Shown: positions 9,698 through 17,597, numbered from the stretch's first letter. The stretch is 64,000 nt of DNA from Streptomyces lydicus (GCF_000717345.1 NZ_JNZA01000002.1:124001-188000), one strand, 5' to 3'. Made by a program: numbers and translations. The notes: a model not told the origin generated them from the sequence alone.

Positions 9698-10129
9698 GTG
9701 CGGCAGCGAGTTCCGTTCTCGGACGTCGACATGCACGGTCATGTGCACAACGGCGTGTACTGCTCCTACGCGGAGACCGCGATCAACGAGTTCCTCCGCG
9801 AGGCGGGGCTGTCCGAGCGCTTCGACCCCCGCGCCGACTCCCACGGCGTCGTGTACCACGTGAAGAAGGTCGAGCTCTGCTACGACGGTTCGGCGGGCTT
9901 CGACGACGTCCTGGACATCACCGCGGGCGTCCAGCGGATCGGCTCCAGCAGCCTGACGTTCTCCGCCACCATGGTGCACGCCGGGGACCGCGCGCCGGTC
10001 GCGCGCGCCGAGGTCGTCTGGGTCTGCGTCGACCGGGCCACCGGCCGGTCCCGTCCCGTCCCCGCGCCGACCCGCGAGGCGCTGGCCGCCGCGGACGCCC
10101 CGGCGCCTGCCGCGACCGAGGGCCGGTGA
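9698..10129 (+). CDS. 4HBT hotdog-fold acyl thioesterase
   Basis: 143 residues from GTG 9698; GTG 9671 is also possible and the Shine-Dalgarno sequence (ggggg) is closely spaced. The N-terminal FSDVDMHGHVHNGVYCSYAETA holds the Asp of the 4-hydroxybenzoyl-CoA/FadM-type thioesterases, followed by the long central helix. Such enzymes release free acids from acyl-CoA or acyl-ACP. It is the first gene of the bioMNY-ligase-thiolase unit; the ECF ATPase starts 1 base after its stop. A chain-release or editing step for the dedicated acyl chain is a reasonable guess. Confidence 0.85.
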   Translation: MRQRVPFSDVDMHGHVHNGVYCSYAETAINEFLREAGLSERFDPRADSHGVVYHVKKVELCYDGSAGFDDVLDITAGVQRIGSSSLTFSATMVHAGDRAPVARAEVVWVCVDRATGRSRPVPAPTREALAAADAPAPAATEGR

Positions 10130-10130
10130 C

Positions 10131-10808
10131 GTGCGCATCACTCTGCACGGCGTCACCGTGCGGTTCGGCACCCGCACGGTGCTGGACGCGCTGGACATCG
10201 AGCTGACCGAGCAGCGGATCGGGGTGATCGGCGCCAACGGCTCCGGGAAGAGCACATTCGCCCGGCTGCTCAACGGCCTCGTCCTGCCCGCCGAGGGAAC
10301 GGTTCTGGTCGGCGGCCACGACACCGCGAAGGACGTCCGGCGGATCCGCCGGCAGGTCGGGTTCGTCTTCCAGAACCCCGACAACCAGATCGTGCTGCCC
10401 CTCGTCGAGGAGGACATGGCCTTCGGCCTGCGGAACACCGGTGTGCCCCGCAAGGAGATACCGGGCCGGGTCCGCGAACAGCTGGCGCACCTCGGCATCA
10501 CGGCCCTCGCCGACCGGCCCAGCCACGCCCTCAGCGGTGGCGAGAAGCAACTCGTCGCACTGGCCGCGGTGCTGGTCATGCGGCCGGAGACGGTGGTGTT
10601 CGACGAGCCGACCACCCTGCTGGACCTGCGCAACCGCAATCTGATCCGGGACACCGTCGCCGCCCTGCCCCAGCAGGCCGTCGTCCTCACCCACGACCTC
10701 GACCTGCTGACCGGCTTCGACCGGGTCCTGGTCCTCGACCGGGGCCGTGTGGTGCACGACGGCCCACCGCGGACCGCCGTGCCCTGGTACGTGGAACGCT
10801 GCTCATGA
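10131..10808 (+). CDS. bioM: ECF transporter ATPase component for biotin
   Basis: 225 residues, GTG start. Walker A GANGSGKST, the Q-loop in VFQNPDNQIVLPLVEEDMAFG that is typical of ECF/CbiO ATPases, the signature LSGGEKQLVALA and Walker B VVFDEPTTLLD are all present. It powers the BioN-BioY complex at the inner face of the membrane. Its stop overlaps the bioN start at 10805. Assigning it to biotin rests on the adjacent bioY; alone it could serve any ECF system. Confidence 0.92.
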   Translation: MRITLHGVTVRFGTRTVLDALDIELTEQRIGVIGANGSGKSTFARLLNGLVLPAEGTVLVGGHDTAKDVRRIRRQVGFVFQNPDNQIVLPLVEEDMAFGLRNTGVPRKEIPGRVREQLAHLGITALADRPSHALSGGEKQLVALAAVLVMRPETVVFDEPTTLLDLRNRNLIRDTVAALPQQAVVLTHDLDLLTGFDRVLVLDRGRVVHDGPPRTAVPWYVERCS

Positions 10809-11461
10809 GGATGTCGCTGTACGTCCCCGGCACCTCCCCGCTGCACCGGGCCGGGGCCCGGTGGAAGCTGGCGGCACTGCTGCTGTGCGGCGTGGCCGTC
10901 TTCCTCACCACCTCCGTGGCCGTCCTCGGCCCGGCCGCCGCCGTCGCCCTGGCCCTGCTGCTGTCCGTACGCGCACCCCGGGAACAGCTCGTCCGGCAAC
11001 TCCGCGGGCCGCTCCTGGTCCTGGCCGCCGTGGTGGCGGTGGCCGCGCTCACCGAGTCGGTGCACGCGGCGCTCGTGGTGGGGCTGCGGCTGGTCGTGCT
11101 GCTGCTGTCCGCGCTGAGCGTCACCCTCACCACCCGGACCTCGGAGCTTCAGGACGTGCTGGAGCTGGTGCTGCGGCCGCTGGACCGGGCGGGGCTGGTG
11201 AACGCCTCCGCCGTCGCGCTGGCGGTGTCGCTGGCGCTGCGCTTCATCCCGGAGGTGTTCCGGCAGTTCCAGGAGATCCGGGAGGCACAGGCGGCGCGCG
11301 GTCTGCGGGGCAGCCCGCTCGCGCTCGTCGTGCCGCTGGTGATCCGGGTGCTGCGGTCGGCGGAGGACATCGCGGCCGCGATCGACGCGCGCTGCTACCC
11401 GCCGGCCCGTACCGGCGACCTCGACCGTCATGAACGGCTCAGCGGAAAGGCACCCGGATGA
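10805..11461 (+). CDS. bioN: ECF transporter transmembrane coupling protein (T component)
   Basis: 218 residues with about five hydrophobic segments. Conserved coupling-helix features include EIREAQAARG near 11270-11300, close to the Ala-Arg-Gly motif that docks the ATPase. It couples BioM ATP hydrolysis to BioY. ATGA overlap with bioM upstream and with bioY downstream (11458) shows a tightly coupled bioMNY unit. Confidence 0.9.
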   Translation: MRMSLYVPGTSPLHRAGARWKLAALLLCGVAVFLTTSVAVLGPAAAVALALLLSVRAPREQLVRQLRGPLLVLAAVVAVAALTESVHAALVVGLRLVVLLLSALSVTLTTRTSELQDVLELVLRPLDRAGLVNASAVALAVSLALRFIPEVFRQFQEIREAQAARGLRGSPLALVVPLVIRVLRSAEDIAAAIDARCYPPARTGDLDRHERLSGKAPG

Positions 11462-12039
11462 CCGCACGCACCCGTCCTTTGATGTCCACCCAGGACATCG
11501 TGCTGATCGCCCTGTTCTGCGCGATCATCGTCGCCCTGGGGCTGATCCCCCCGGTCAACATCGCCATCGTGCCGGTACCGATCACCCTGCAGACGCTCGG
11601 GGTGATGCTCGCCGGAGCGGTACTGGGTCCGGTCCGCGGCGCGTGCGCCTGCGCGCTGGTGGTGCTCCTGACGGTGCTCGGGCTGCCGGTGCTGGCCGGC
11701 GGCCGCGGCGGACTGGGCGTGATACCCGGGCCGACCGGCGGCTATCTGCTGGGCTGGATCCCCGGTGCGTACGTCACCGGGCTGCTGGTGAAGACGTTCG
11801 CGCTGCGGGTGAGCCGCCGCGGCCCGCAGCTCGCCGCCTACTTCGCGGCCTGCGTCGCGGGCGGGCTGGTCGTCGTCTATGCGATCGGCATCCCCTGGAC
11901 GGCGGTCAGCACCGGTCTCGGCATGGGCAAGGCCGCGGTCGGCGCCCTGTACTTCGCGGTCGGCGACACGCTGAAGGCGGCGGCCGCGGCGGCCGTGGCG
12001 CACAACGTACGCCGCTCCTACCCGATCGAACCGAGGTGA
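11458..12039 (+). CDS. bioY: Biotin-specific substrate-binding (S) component of ECF transporter
   Basis: 193 residues and six predicted membrane helices. Family hallmarks are the N-terminal PVPITLQTLGVMLAGAVLG segment, GPTGGYLLGWIPGAYVTG and the later YAIGIPW. It binds biotin at nanomolar affinity in characterised relatives and may work with BioMN here. Having complete synthesis and complete high-affinity uptake in one locus is not common. It may recapture exported product or salvage exogenous biotin. Confidence 0.94.
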   Translation: MTARTRPLMSTQDIVLIALFCAIIVALGLIPPVNIAIVPVPITLQTLGVMLAGAVLGPVRGACACALVVLLTVLGLPVLAGGRGGLGVIPGPTGGYLLGWIPGAYVTGLLVKTFALRVSRRGPQLAAYFAACVAGGLVVVYAIGIPWTAVSTGLGMGKAAVGALYFAVGDTLKAAAAAAVAHNVRRSYPIEPR

Positions 12040-12045
12040 GCACGG

Positions 12046-13620
12046 ATGCCGTTGGCACAGCGGGTTGCGCGGACGGGGACGGGGCCGCGCCGCGAGGAGC
12101 CGGCCTTCATCCTGGACGGGCACTCCCTCACCCATCGTCAGTTGACCGAGCGCGCCGCGGCGGTGGCCGCGGGTCTGCGGGCGTTACGGCCGCCGGACCG
12201 GCCGTGGCTGCCGTCCGGCGCCCCGCTCCTCGCTCTCGGCACGGGCAACCACCCCGCCTTCGCCGAGCTGTTCACCGGCGCCACCGCGGGTGACGGCGTC
12301 TGCGCCGTCCTCGACCCGCAGTGGGGCACGGAGCAGACCCGCGCGGTACTGGAACGGCTCCGCCCCGACCTCCTGGTGCTGTCGGCCGGACAGACCGCGC
12401 TGCACGATGTCGCGGAGCGGCTCGGCATCCGCACGCTGCTCGCCGGGGGCGCCGGCGCCCCCGGCTCCTACGAGGAGTGGCTCGCCGCGGGGCTCGGCGC
12501 CGACCCGTCGGAGCAGCTGCGGGCCGGCGACGACTCCACTCCCTTCCTGGTCGGGTTCACGTCCGGGAGCACCGGCCTCCCGCAGGCGTTCCTCCGGTCC
12601 CGCGGCTCCTGGCGGATCAGCCTCACCGAGGGCCGGAAGGTCTGGGGCATGGACGCGGGCCGGCACACGCTCGCGCCGGGGCCGCTCGCCCACGGTCTGA
12701 GCCTCTACGCGCTCGCCGAGTGCCTGGAGAGCGGGGCGGCCTTCCACGGGCTCGGCAGGTTCGACGCCGCGGCGGTGCTCCGGGAGCTCGAACGGGCCCC
12801 GGTACGCCGGCTGATCGTGGTGCCGACCATGCTCCGCGCGCTGTGCACGGCCGCCGCCGGGACACCGGACGCGCCCGGGCAGCGGTTCGCCGCCGTCGAG
12901 ACGGTGGTCAGCGGAGGTGCCAAACTCCCTCCGCAACTGCTCGGCCCCGTCGCCGCGTTGTTGCCCAAGGCGCAGGTGCGGGAGTACTACGGCGCCTCCG
13001 AACTCGGCTTCGTCACCGTGGGCTCGCCCGGCCCCGAAGCGGCCGACCAGGACGTCGGCACGCCCTTCCCCTCCGTCACCCTCGAACTCCGCGACCGCGA
13101 GGGCGCCCCCGTACCGCCCGGTTCGCCCGGCGTGGTGCACGTACGCAGTCCGCTGGTCTGCGACGGCTATGTGTGGGGCGAGGGCAGCTTCCGCACCGAA
13201 GGGGGCTGGGCCACGGTCGGGGACACCGGCCGGCTCACGCCGGACGGGCACCTCCATCTCCTCGGCCGCGGCGGCATGGTGATCACCGGCGGGCTGAACG
13301 TCTACCCCTCCGAGGTGGAGAACGCGCTGATCCGGCTGGAGCAGATAGACACCGCGCTGGTGACGTCGGTGCCCGACAGCTATCTGGGCCGGGCCCTGGT
13401 CGCCGTCGTCTCCGGAGCGGGCACGCAGGGGCTGAGCCAGGCCGCGGTGCGCGACCTGTGCGCCGCCGCCCTCCCCCGCTACCAGGTCCCCCGCCGTTTC
13501 TACACCCTGGACTCGTGGCCGCTGACGTCGAGCGGCAAGATCGCACGGGGCCGGGTCGAGGAGTGGATCGCCCATGACGACGCACGGCTCGTCCCGCTCC
13601 CGGACGCGTCCGGTGACTGA
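12046..13620 (+). CDS. AMP-forming acyl-CoA ligase (YhfT-like, biotin-locus member), contains a TTA codon
   Basis: 524 residues of the ANL superfamily. The core motifs are a P-loop-like FTSGSTGLPQAF in which the usual Lys of TGxPKG is Gln, YYGASELGFVT, GDTGRLTPDGHLHLLGR, GGLNVYPSEVE and the C-terminal catalytic Lys in SSGKIARG. It would activate a carboxylic acid such as pimelate or a fatty acid to its CoA ester. Leu47 is TTA (12184-12186). It begins 6 bp after bioY and overlaps the thiolase. In Bacillus subtilis, bioY, an acyl-CoA ligase (yhfT) and a thiolase (yhfS) form one biotin-regulated operon, and the same trio is seen here. Confidence 0.87.
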   Translation: MPLAQRVARTGTGPRREEPAFILDGHSLTHRQLTERAAAVAAGLRALRPPDRPWLPSGAPLLALGTGNHPAFAELFTGATAGDGVCAVLDPQWGTEQTRAVLERLRPDLLVLSAGQTALHDVAERLGIRTLLAGGAGAPGSYEEWLAAGLGADPSEQLRAGDDSTPFLVGFTSGSTGLPQAFLRSRGSWRISLTEGRKVWGMDAGRHTLAPGPLAHGLSLYALAECLESGAAFHGLGRFDAAAVLRELERAPVRRLIVVPTMLRALCTAAAGTPDAPGQRFAAVETVVSGGAKLPPQLLGPVAALLPKAQVREYYGASELGFVTVGSPGPEAADQDVGTPFPSVTLELRDREGAPVPPGSPGVVHVRSPLVCDGYVWGEGSFRTEGGWATVGDTGRLTPDGHLHLLGRGGMVITGGLNVYPSEVENALIRLEQIDTALVTSVPDSYLGRALVAVVSGAGTQGLSQAAVRDLCAAALPRYQVPRRFYTLDSWPLTSSGKIARGRVEEWIAHDDARLVPLPDASGD

Positions 13621-14824
13621 CGCCACCGGGTACGACCTCCCCGACGACCGGCAACCGGTGGTGGTCGCCGCCCGCCGGACCCCGATCGGCCGGGCCGGCG
13701 GCGCGCTGGCCGGCGTCGAGGCGTCGCAGCTGCTCGCGACCGTGATCGGGGACGTGCTGGCCGACGCGCGCGCCGACGCGGCGGAGGTCAGTGAGGTCAT
13801 CGTCGGGAACGCGGCCGGCGGGGGCGGCAACCTCGCGCGGCTGGCCGCGCTGGAGGCGGGACTGCCGACGGAGGTGCCCGGCGTCACCGTGGACCGGCAG
13901 TGCGGCTCCGGGCTGGAGGCGATCGTCCTCGCCTGCCGCATGGTGGCCGCCGGGGCCGGCGAGGTCTGTCTCGCGGGCGGCGGCGAGAGCGTCAGCACCG
14001 CCCCCTGGCGGGTGCGGCAGCCGTCCCGCCCGGGCGGGCTCCCCGAGTTCTACGCCCGCGCCCGCTTCGCCCCGGAGTCGGTGGGCGACCCCGAGATGGG
14101 CGTGGCCGCGGAGAACGTCGCCACCCGTTACGGCATCGGCCGCCGCCGGCAGGACGAGTTCGCCCTGCGCAGCCACCGGCGCGCCGTCGAGGCCCAGAAG
14201 GACGGCCGTTTCACCGCCGAGATCACCCCGGTGCGCACGGCCCGTGGCACGGTCACCGTCGACGAGTGCCCGCGTCCCGACACCTCCCTGGCCGCGCTGT
14301 CCGCGCTGCGGCCGCTCTTCGCCGCCCCCGGCGAGGGCACGGTCACCGCGGGCAACTCCTGTCCGCTGAACGACGGCGCGGCCATGGTCGTGGTCACCAG
14401 CCGGTCGCGGGCCCGCGCGCTGGGCCACCGTCGCGTCCTCGGCTTCGTCGAGGCGAGCGCGGCCGGTGTGGACCCCAATCTGCTGGGCATCGGCCCGATC
14501 GCGTCGACCCGGCGCCTGCTCGCCCGGTGCCCGGACCTCGCCACCGCCGAACGCATCGAGTTCAACGAGGCGTTCGCCGCCCAGGTCCTGGCCTCGCTCG
14601 ACGCGCTGGGCATCGCCGAGGAGTGGATCAACCTCGACGGCGGTGCCCTCGCCCTCGGCCATCCCTTCGGTGCCTCCGGCGCGGTCCTGGTGACCCGCCT
14701 CTTCACCCAACTCGTCCGCGCGCCCGCGCCGGACCTCCCGCTCGGCGCCCGCGGCCTGGCCATGCTGGGCATCGCCGGCGGGCTGGGACTCACCGCGCTG
14801 TTCGCCTCGCAGGGGACGGACTGA
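13613..14824 (+). CDS. Thiolase-family protein (YhfS-like) lacking the second active-site Cys
   Basis: 403 residues from GTG 13613, whose start overlaps the ligase stop by 8 bases; ATG 13574 is an alternative. The nucleophile Cys97 (DRQCGSG), the FNEAFAAQ motif and His350 (LGHPFGASG) are kept. The C-terminal CxGGGxG loop is changed to GIAGGLG, so the acid/base Cys is Gly386. Canonical degradative or biosynthetic thiolases need that Cys, so this protein may condense, hydrolyse or edit acyl chains differently. It ends the plus-strand unit, convergent with the injection-system operon 18 bp away. Confidence 0.85.
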   Translation: MTDATGYDLPDDRQPVVVAARRTPIGRAGGALAGVEASQLLATVIGDVLADARADAAEVSEVIVGNAAGGGGNLARLAALEAGLPTEVPGVTVDRQCGSGLEAIVLACRMVAAGAGEVCLAGGGESVSTAPWRVRQPSRPGGLPEFYARARFAPESVGDPEMGVAAENVATRYGIGRRRQDEFALRSHRRAVEAQKDGRFTAEITPVRTARGTVTVDECPRPDTSLAALSALRPLFAAPGEGTVTAGNSCPLNDGAAMVVVTSRSRARALGHRRVLGFVEASAAGVDPNLLGIGPIASTRRLLARCPDLATAERIEFNEAFAAQVLASLDALGIAEEWINLDGGALALGHPFGASGAVLVTRLFTQLVRAPAPDLPLGARGLAMLGIAGGLGLTALFASQGTD

Positions 14825-14842
14825 GCGGCAGCGGCGCGGCGT

Positions 14843-15184
14843 TCAGACCGTATTGACCGGCGCGGTCAGCTCCGCGGTGGGCTCCGGGGGAACGGCGATC
14901 GCCTCGGTGTTGATCAGGTCTCCCGACTCGACGGAGCCCGTTCCGGCGAGGTCGATGTGGACGCGGAGGCCGTAGGTGCCGGCGGGGTCGAGGTCCGGCA
15001 CCTCCACGCTGAAGGGGAACCGGCCGTGCGGGGCCAGCGGCACGTCCGTCAGCACCTGGGCGGCCACCACCGTGGAGGGGGCGTCGGCCAGCGAGACGTC
15101 CCGGACCTCCACCAGGACGCGGGCGGCCGGGGTGGCGGGCGCTTCGGCGGGCAGGGCCACGACGCCGCGGACGAGGCGCGTCAT
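14843..15184 (-). CDS. YbaY-like beta-sandwich protein, last gene of the injection-system operon
   Basis: 113 residues. The sequence RVLVEVRDVSLADAPSTVV followed by PFSVEVPDLDP and YGLRVHIDL resembles the YbaY family, whose members have VxLxDVSxADAP followed by a PFxF strand. There is no signal peptide or lipobox, unlike Enterobacterial YbaY lipoproteins. ATG 15184 overlaps the stop of the ATP-grasp gene (15181). Its constant place after the ATP-grasp ligase suggests a partner or substrate-binding role. Function is unknown. Confidence 0.7.
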   Translation of the reverse strand: MTRLVRGVVALPAEAPATPAARVLVEVRDVSLADAPSTVVAAQVLTDVPLAPHGRFPFSVEVPDLDPAGTYGLRVHIDLAGTGSVESGDLINTEAIAVPPEPTAELTAPVNTV

Positions 15185-16173
15185 GCGGCACTGCCGGCCA
15201 GGGGCGGCGGTGCCGCCGTGCGTTCCGGCTCCCGGTCGTCGAGCCGAGCCAGGAGCGCGGCGACCGCCGCGGAGATCGGCAGACCGGTGCGGTGCTCCAC
15301 GAAGAGCCATTGCCCCGCCGGGTTGACCTCGAAGAACACATACTGCCCGTCCGGGCGGCGGCGCAGGTCGATGGCGCCGTACACCAGGCCGAGGCTGCTC
15401 ATCAACTGCTGCAGGGCGTCGGTGAGAGGCCGCGGAAGCGTCACCGGCCGCACCGGAGCCTGGTCGACCACCGTCCTCATGTCGACGGGGTAGCTGGTCC
15501 CGGAGGCGTCGATCTCGGCGGCGAAGACGCGTTCGCCGACCACCGTGACGCGCAGATCGGCCCCGGGGACGAACTCCTGGAAGATCACCGGCGCGTAGCG
15601 GACCGCGTCGAGCTGCGCCAGGTCCTCGGGCCGCACCAGTCTGGTTTCCCGCCATGCCTCCGTGTGGGCCAGGAACGCCTTGAAGACGGTGCGTCCGACG
15701 CCGATGTCCTGGATGAACCGGCGGGCCCGCTCCGGCTGGTTGGTGACCAGCGTGCGCGGCAGCGTCAGGCCGGCCCGGCGGGCCGTCTCCCACTGGTAGG
15801 GCTTGTGGTGCGCGAGGGCATCCAGGGTCGGCGGGTTGACCCAGGTGCAGGGCAGCGAGTGGAACAGGCCGTGCAGGGACTGGCTGGTCTCACTGGCCGC
15901 GAAGCCCTGGTCCCGGGCGGTGCGCAGTAGCTGATCGACGGTGAAGGGGCGCACCCGGCGCCACCAGGCGGCCCGGCAGCCGCCCAGGGACGCGTATCCC
16001 GTGCGGGTGGTCAGGCCGCAGTCCGGCCGCTCCCCGTCCGCGTAGGCGAGGTTGATCACCGCGTGGGCGGGGAAGTCCGCCAGGTCGACCCGGACCACCT
16101 CGCGGCCGGCGCGCTCCAGCCGGCGCACCACGTCCAGGGTGTGGTCCTCGTCGTAGGAGACGACGAGAATCAT
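15181..16173 (-). CDS. MvdD-like ATP-grasp peptide ligase (graspetide-type)
   Basis: 330 residues. After a pre-ATP-grasp N-terminal domain (MILVVSYDEDHTLDVV) come the ATP-grasp elements: a Lys-containing VFKAFLAHT strand, FQEFVPGADLRVTVVG, DLRRRPDGQYVFFEVNP with the metal-binding Glu/Asn pair, and GQWLFVEHRTGLPI. This order fits the MvdC/MvdD family that forms ester or amide macrocycles on ribosomal peptides. Its ATG overlaps the stop of the astacin gene by 4 bases, so the two are coupled. No separate short precursor gene is visible next to it. The C-terminal tail of the protease is the best candidate substrate. Confidence 0.85.
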   Translation of the reverse strand: MILVVSYDEDHTLDVVRRLERAGREVVRVDLADFPAHAVINLAYADGERPDCGLTTRTGYASLGGCRAAWWRRVRPFTVDQLLRTARDQGFAASETSQSLHGLFHSLPCTWVNPPTLDALAHHKPYQWETARRAGLTLPRTLVTNQPERARRFIQDIGVGRTVFKAFLAHTEAWRETRLVRPEDLAQLDAVRYAPVIFQEFVPGADLRVTVVGERVFAAEIDASGTSYPVDMRTVVDQAPVRPVTLPRPLTDALQQLMSSLGLVYGAIDLRRRPDGQYVFFEVNPAGQWLFVEHRTGLPISAAVAALLARLDDREPERTAAPPPLAGSAA

Positions 16174-17408
16174 GACAGCTGCCCGGTGCTGCCCCGGCCG
16201 GCGAGCAGCGGACCGACCTGGGCCAGCAGGCTGTGGTGGCTCGCGGACACGGCCGCGAGGTCCTGCTGGAGGGAGCCGAGCAGCTGGGTGAGCCGGTGCA
16301 CCTGCTCACCCAGTCCGTCGGGCGATCCGGTCAGGGCGGGCGCCTGATGGGGTGTGGCCAGCACGAAGGGGCTGCTGCCGGCCGGGCTCTGCAGTTCCAG
16401 GGGCGGTGGCGGCTTGGGGGGCGCGTCGTGCACCGGGTCCTTGGCCTGTTCCTTGAGAGTGAAGTCGGCGACCGGATCCTTGGCGAACTCCTTCGCCGTG
16501 GGCAGGGCGTTGGGGTACAGGGTCTGGACGCCGGCCAGATCGCCCTGGGACAGCCCGGTCCGCTGGCCCATCACCACGCCGGGCGGGAGCGGCTGCTTGG
16601 CGACGATGGTCGGCTGGTTCGGGTCGATCGCGAAGGCCCCGGGTGAGTAGTGCATGATCGAGCCGTAGTCGTACGGCCCGATGTCGTCACCGTCGGAGAT
16701 CTGCTGCAGGAAGTTGTGCTGCTGGTTCGGGTCGATGTTGCTGAACACGATGGTGACGAAGCGGTCGCGGTCCTCCCGGCTCTGCTCGTGCCACAGGCCC
16801 ACGGTGTGGCCGATCTCGTGGATGGCGTTGCCGGCGGAGCAGCCGTCGCCCAGCGTGATGAGTTGCATGCCGCCCTGCCGGCCGACCGAGGAGGAGCAGC
16901 CGTCCCCGGGGACGAAGCGGACGAAGTCGGGGAAGAGTGGCGCGCTGTCGGCGGTCCGGGACTCGAACTGGATCCGGGTGCGGGACCTCCAGTGGGCGAG
17001 CGCGTCGAACACCCGGTCCGGGTCGGGAAGGGCCGGGTCGATCTCGAACGGGACCACGGCGTTCGGCCAGCGGAACTGCTGTCCCGTGATGCCGACGGAG
17101 TGGAACAGCATGGCGTTGCCGCCTTCGGCCGCGGCCTTCTGCACCTCCTTCACGGTGCCGATCACGATGTCGCCCTCGACGACGGCCATTCCGTTGACGT
17201 CGGCGTACTGGACGCCCTTCGCCCGGAACGTGGCCCCGTCCAGCAGCGCGGTGCCGCAGATCGGACCTGACCGGTACTCGCCTCCGCCGCCTGCCGCGGC
17301 CTTGCTCTCTCGTGCGCCCCGGGCGGCTGCCGGTTTGCGGGCAGGGGTGGCCTTGCGGCCGGTGGTCTTCTTCGTCCGGCGGGGGGACTCGGACGGGCTG
17401 GCGTTCAT
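16170..17408 (-). CDS. Astacin-type (M12A) zinc metalloprotease with repetitive acidic/Lys C-terminal tail
   Basis: 412 residues from ATG 17408 (Shine-Dalgarno gagg 6 to 7 bases upstream; ATG 17411 immediately before). A Lys/Ala-rich N-terminal tail of about 45 residues precedes the catalytic domain. The zinc site is H197EIGHTVGLWHEQ, the full HExxHxxGxxHE signature, and the Met-turn is SIMHYSP. After the catalytic domain, residues of about 303-328 contain a doubled AKDPV-x-D motif (KEFAKDPVAD and KEQAKDPVHD) and then a Pro-rich stretch. No signal peptide is present, so delivery by the injection system or lysis is more likely than Sec export. The 4-base overlap with the ATP-grasp ligase makes this tail a candidate cyclisation substrate. 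Confidence 0.88.
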   Translation of the reverse strand: MNASPSESPRRTKKTTGRKATPARKPAAARGARESKAAAGGGGEYRSGPICGTALLDGATFRAKGVQYADVNGMAVVEGDIVIGTVKEVQKAAAEGGNAMLFHSVGITGQQFRWPNAVVPFEIDPALPDPDRVFDALAHWRSRTRIQFESRTADSAPLFPDFVRFVPGDGCSSSVGRQGGMQLITLGDGCSAGNAIHEIGHTVGLWHEQSREDRDRFVTIVFSNIDPNQQHNFLQQISDGDDIGPYDYGSIMHYSPGAFAIDPNQPTIVAKQPLPPGVVMGQRTGLSQGDLAGVQTLYPNALPTAKEFAKDPVADFTLKEQAKDPVHDAPPKPPPPLELQSPAGSSPFVLATPHQAPALTGSPDGLGEQVHRLTQLLGSLQQDLAAVSASHHSLLAQVGPLLAGRGSTGQLS

Positions 17409-17486
17409 CATTCACCTCGGTGCGTGCGGGCAGGCGCTCTCGGCACCTGCGCTCTCTTCCACCCGGCTTCCCTTGCGGTGTTGCGA

Positions 17487-17519
17487 CCGTCCGGCGCTGG
17501 AACGGATCCACCCGGACGG
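17487..17519 (-). other. Hairpin between fibre and astacin genes
   Basis: In the 189-bp gap 17409-17597 an 8-bp inverted repeat (ccgtccgg 17487-17494, ccggacgg 17512-17519) could fold in the transcript. No T-tract follows. It may be an attenuator or processing site that sets different levels for the structural genes and the astacin/ATP-grasp genes. Confidence 0.3.
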
Positions 17520-17597
17520 CACCGCGTGGCGGGGCCGGCCTTCGCCCCCGATGCGCGTCGTGGCACCTCCTTCCGGGTGCGGGTGACCGGGTGCCGG

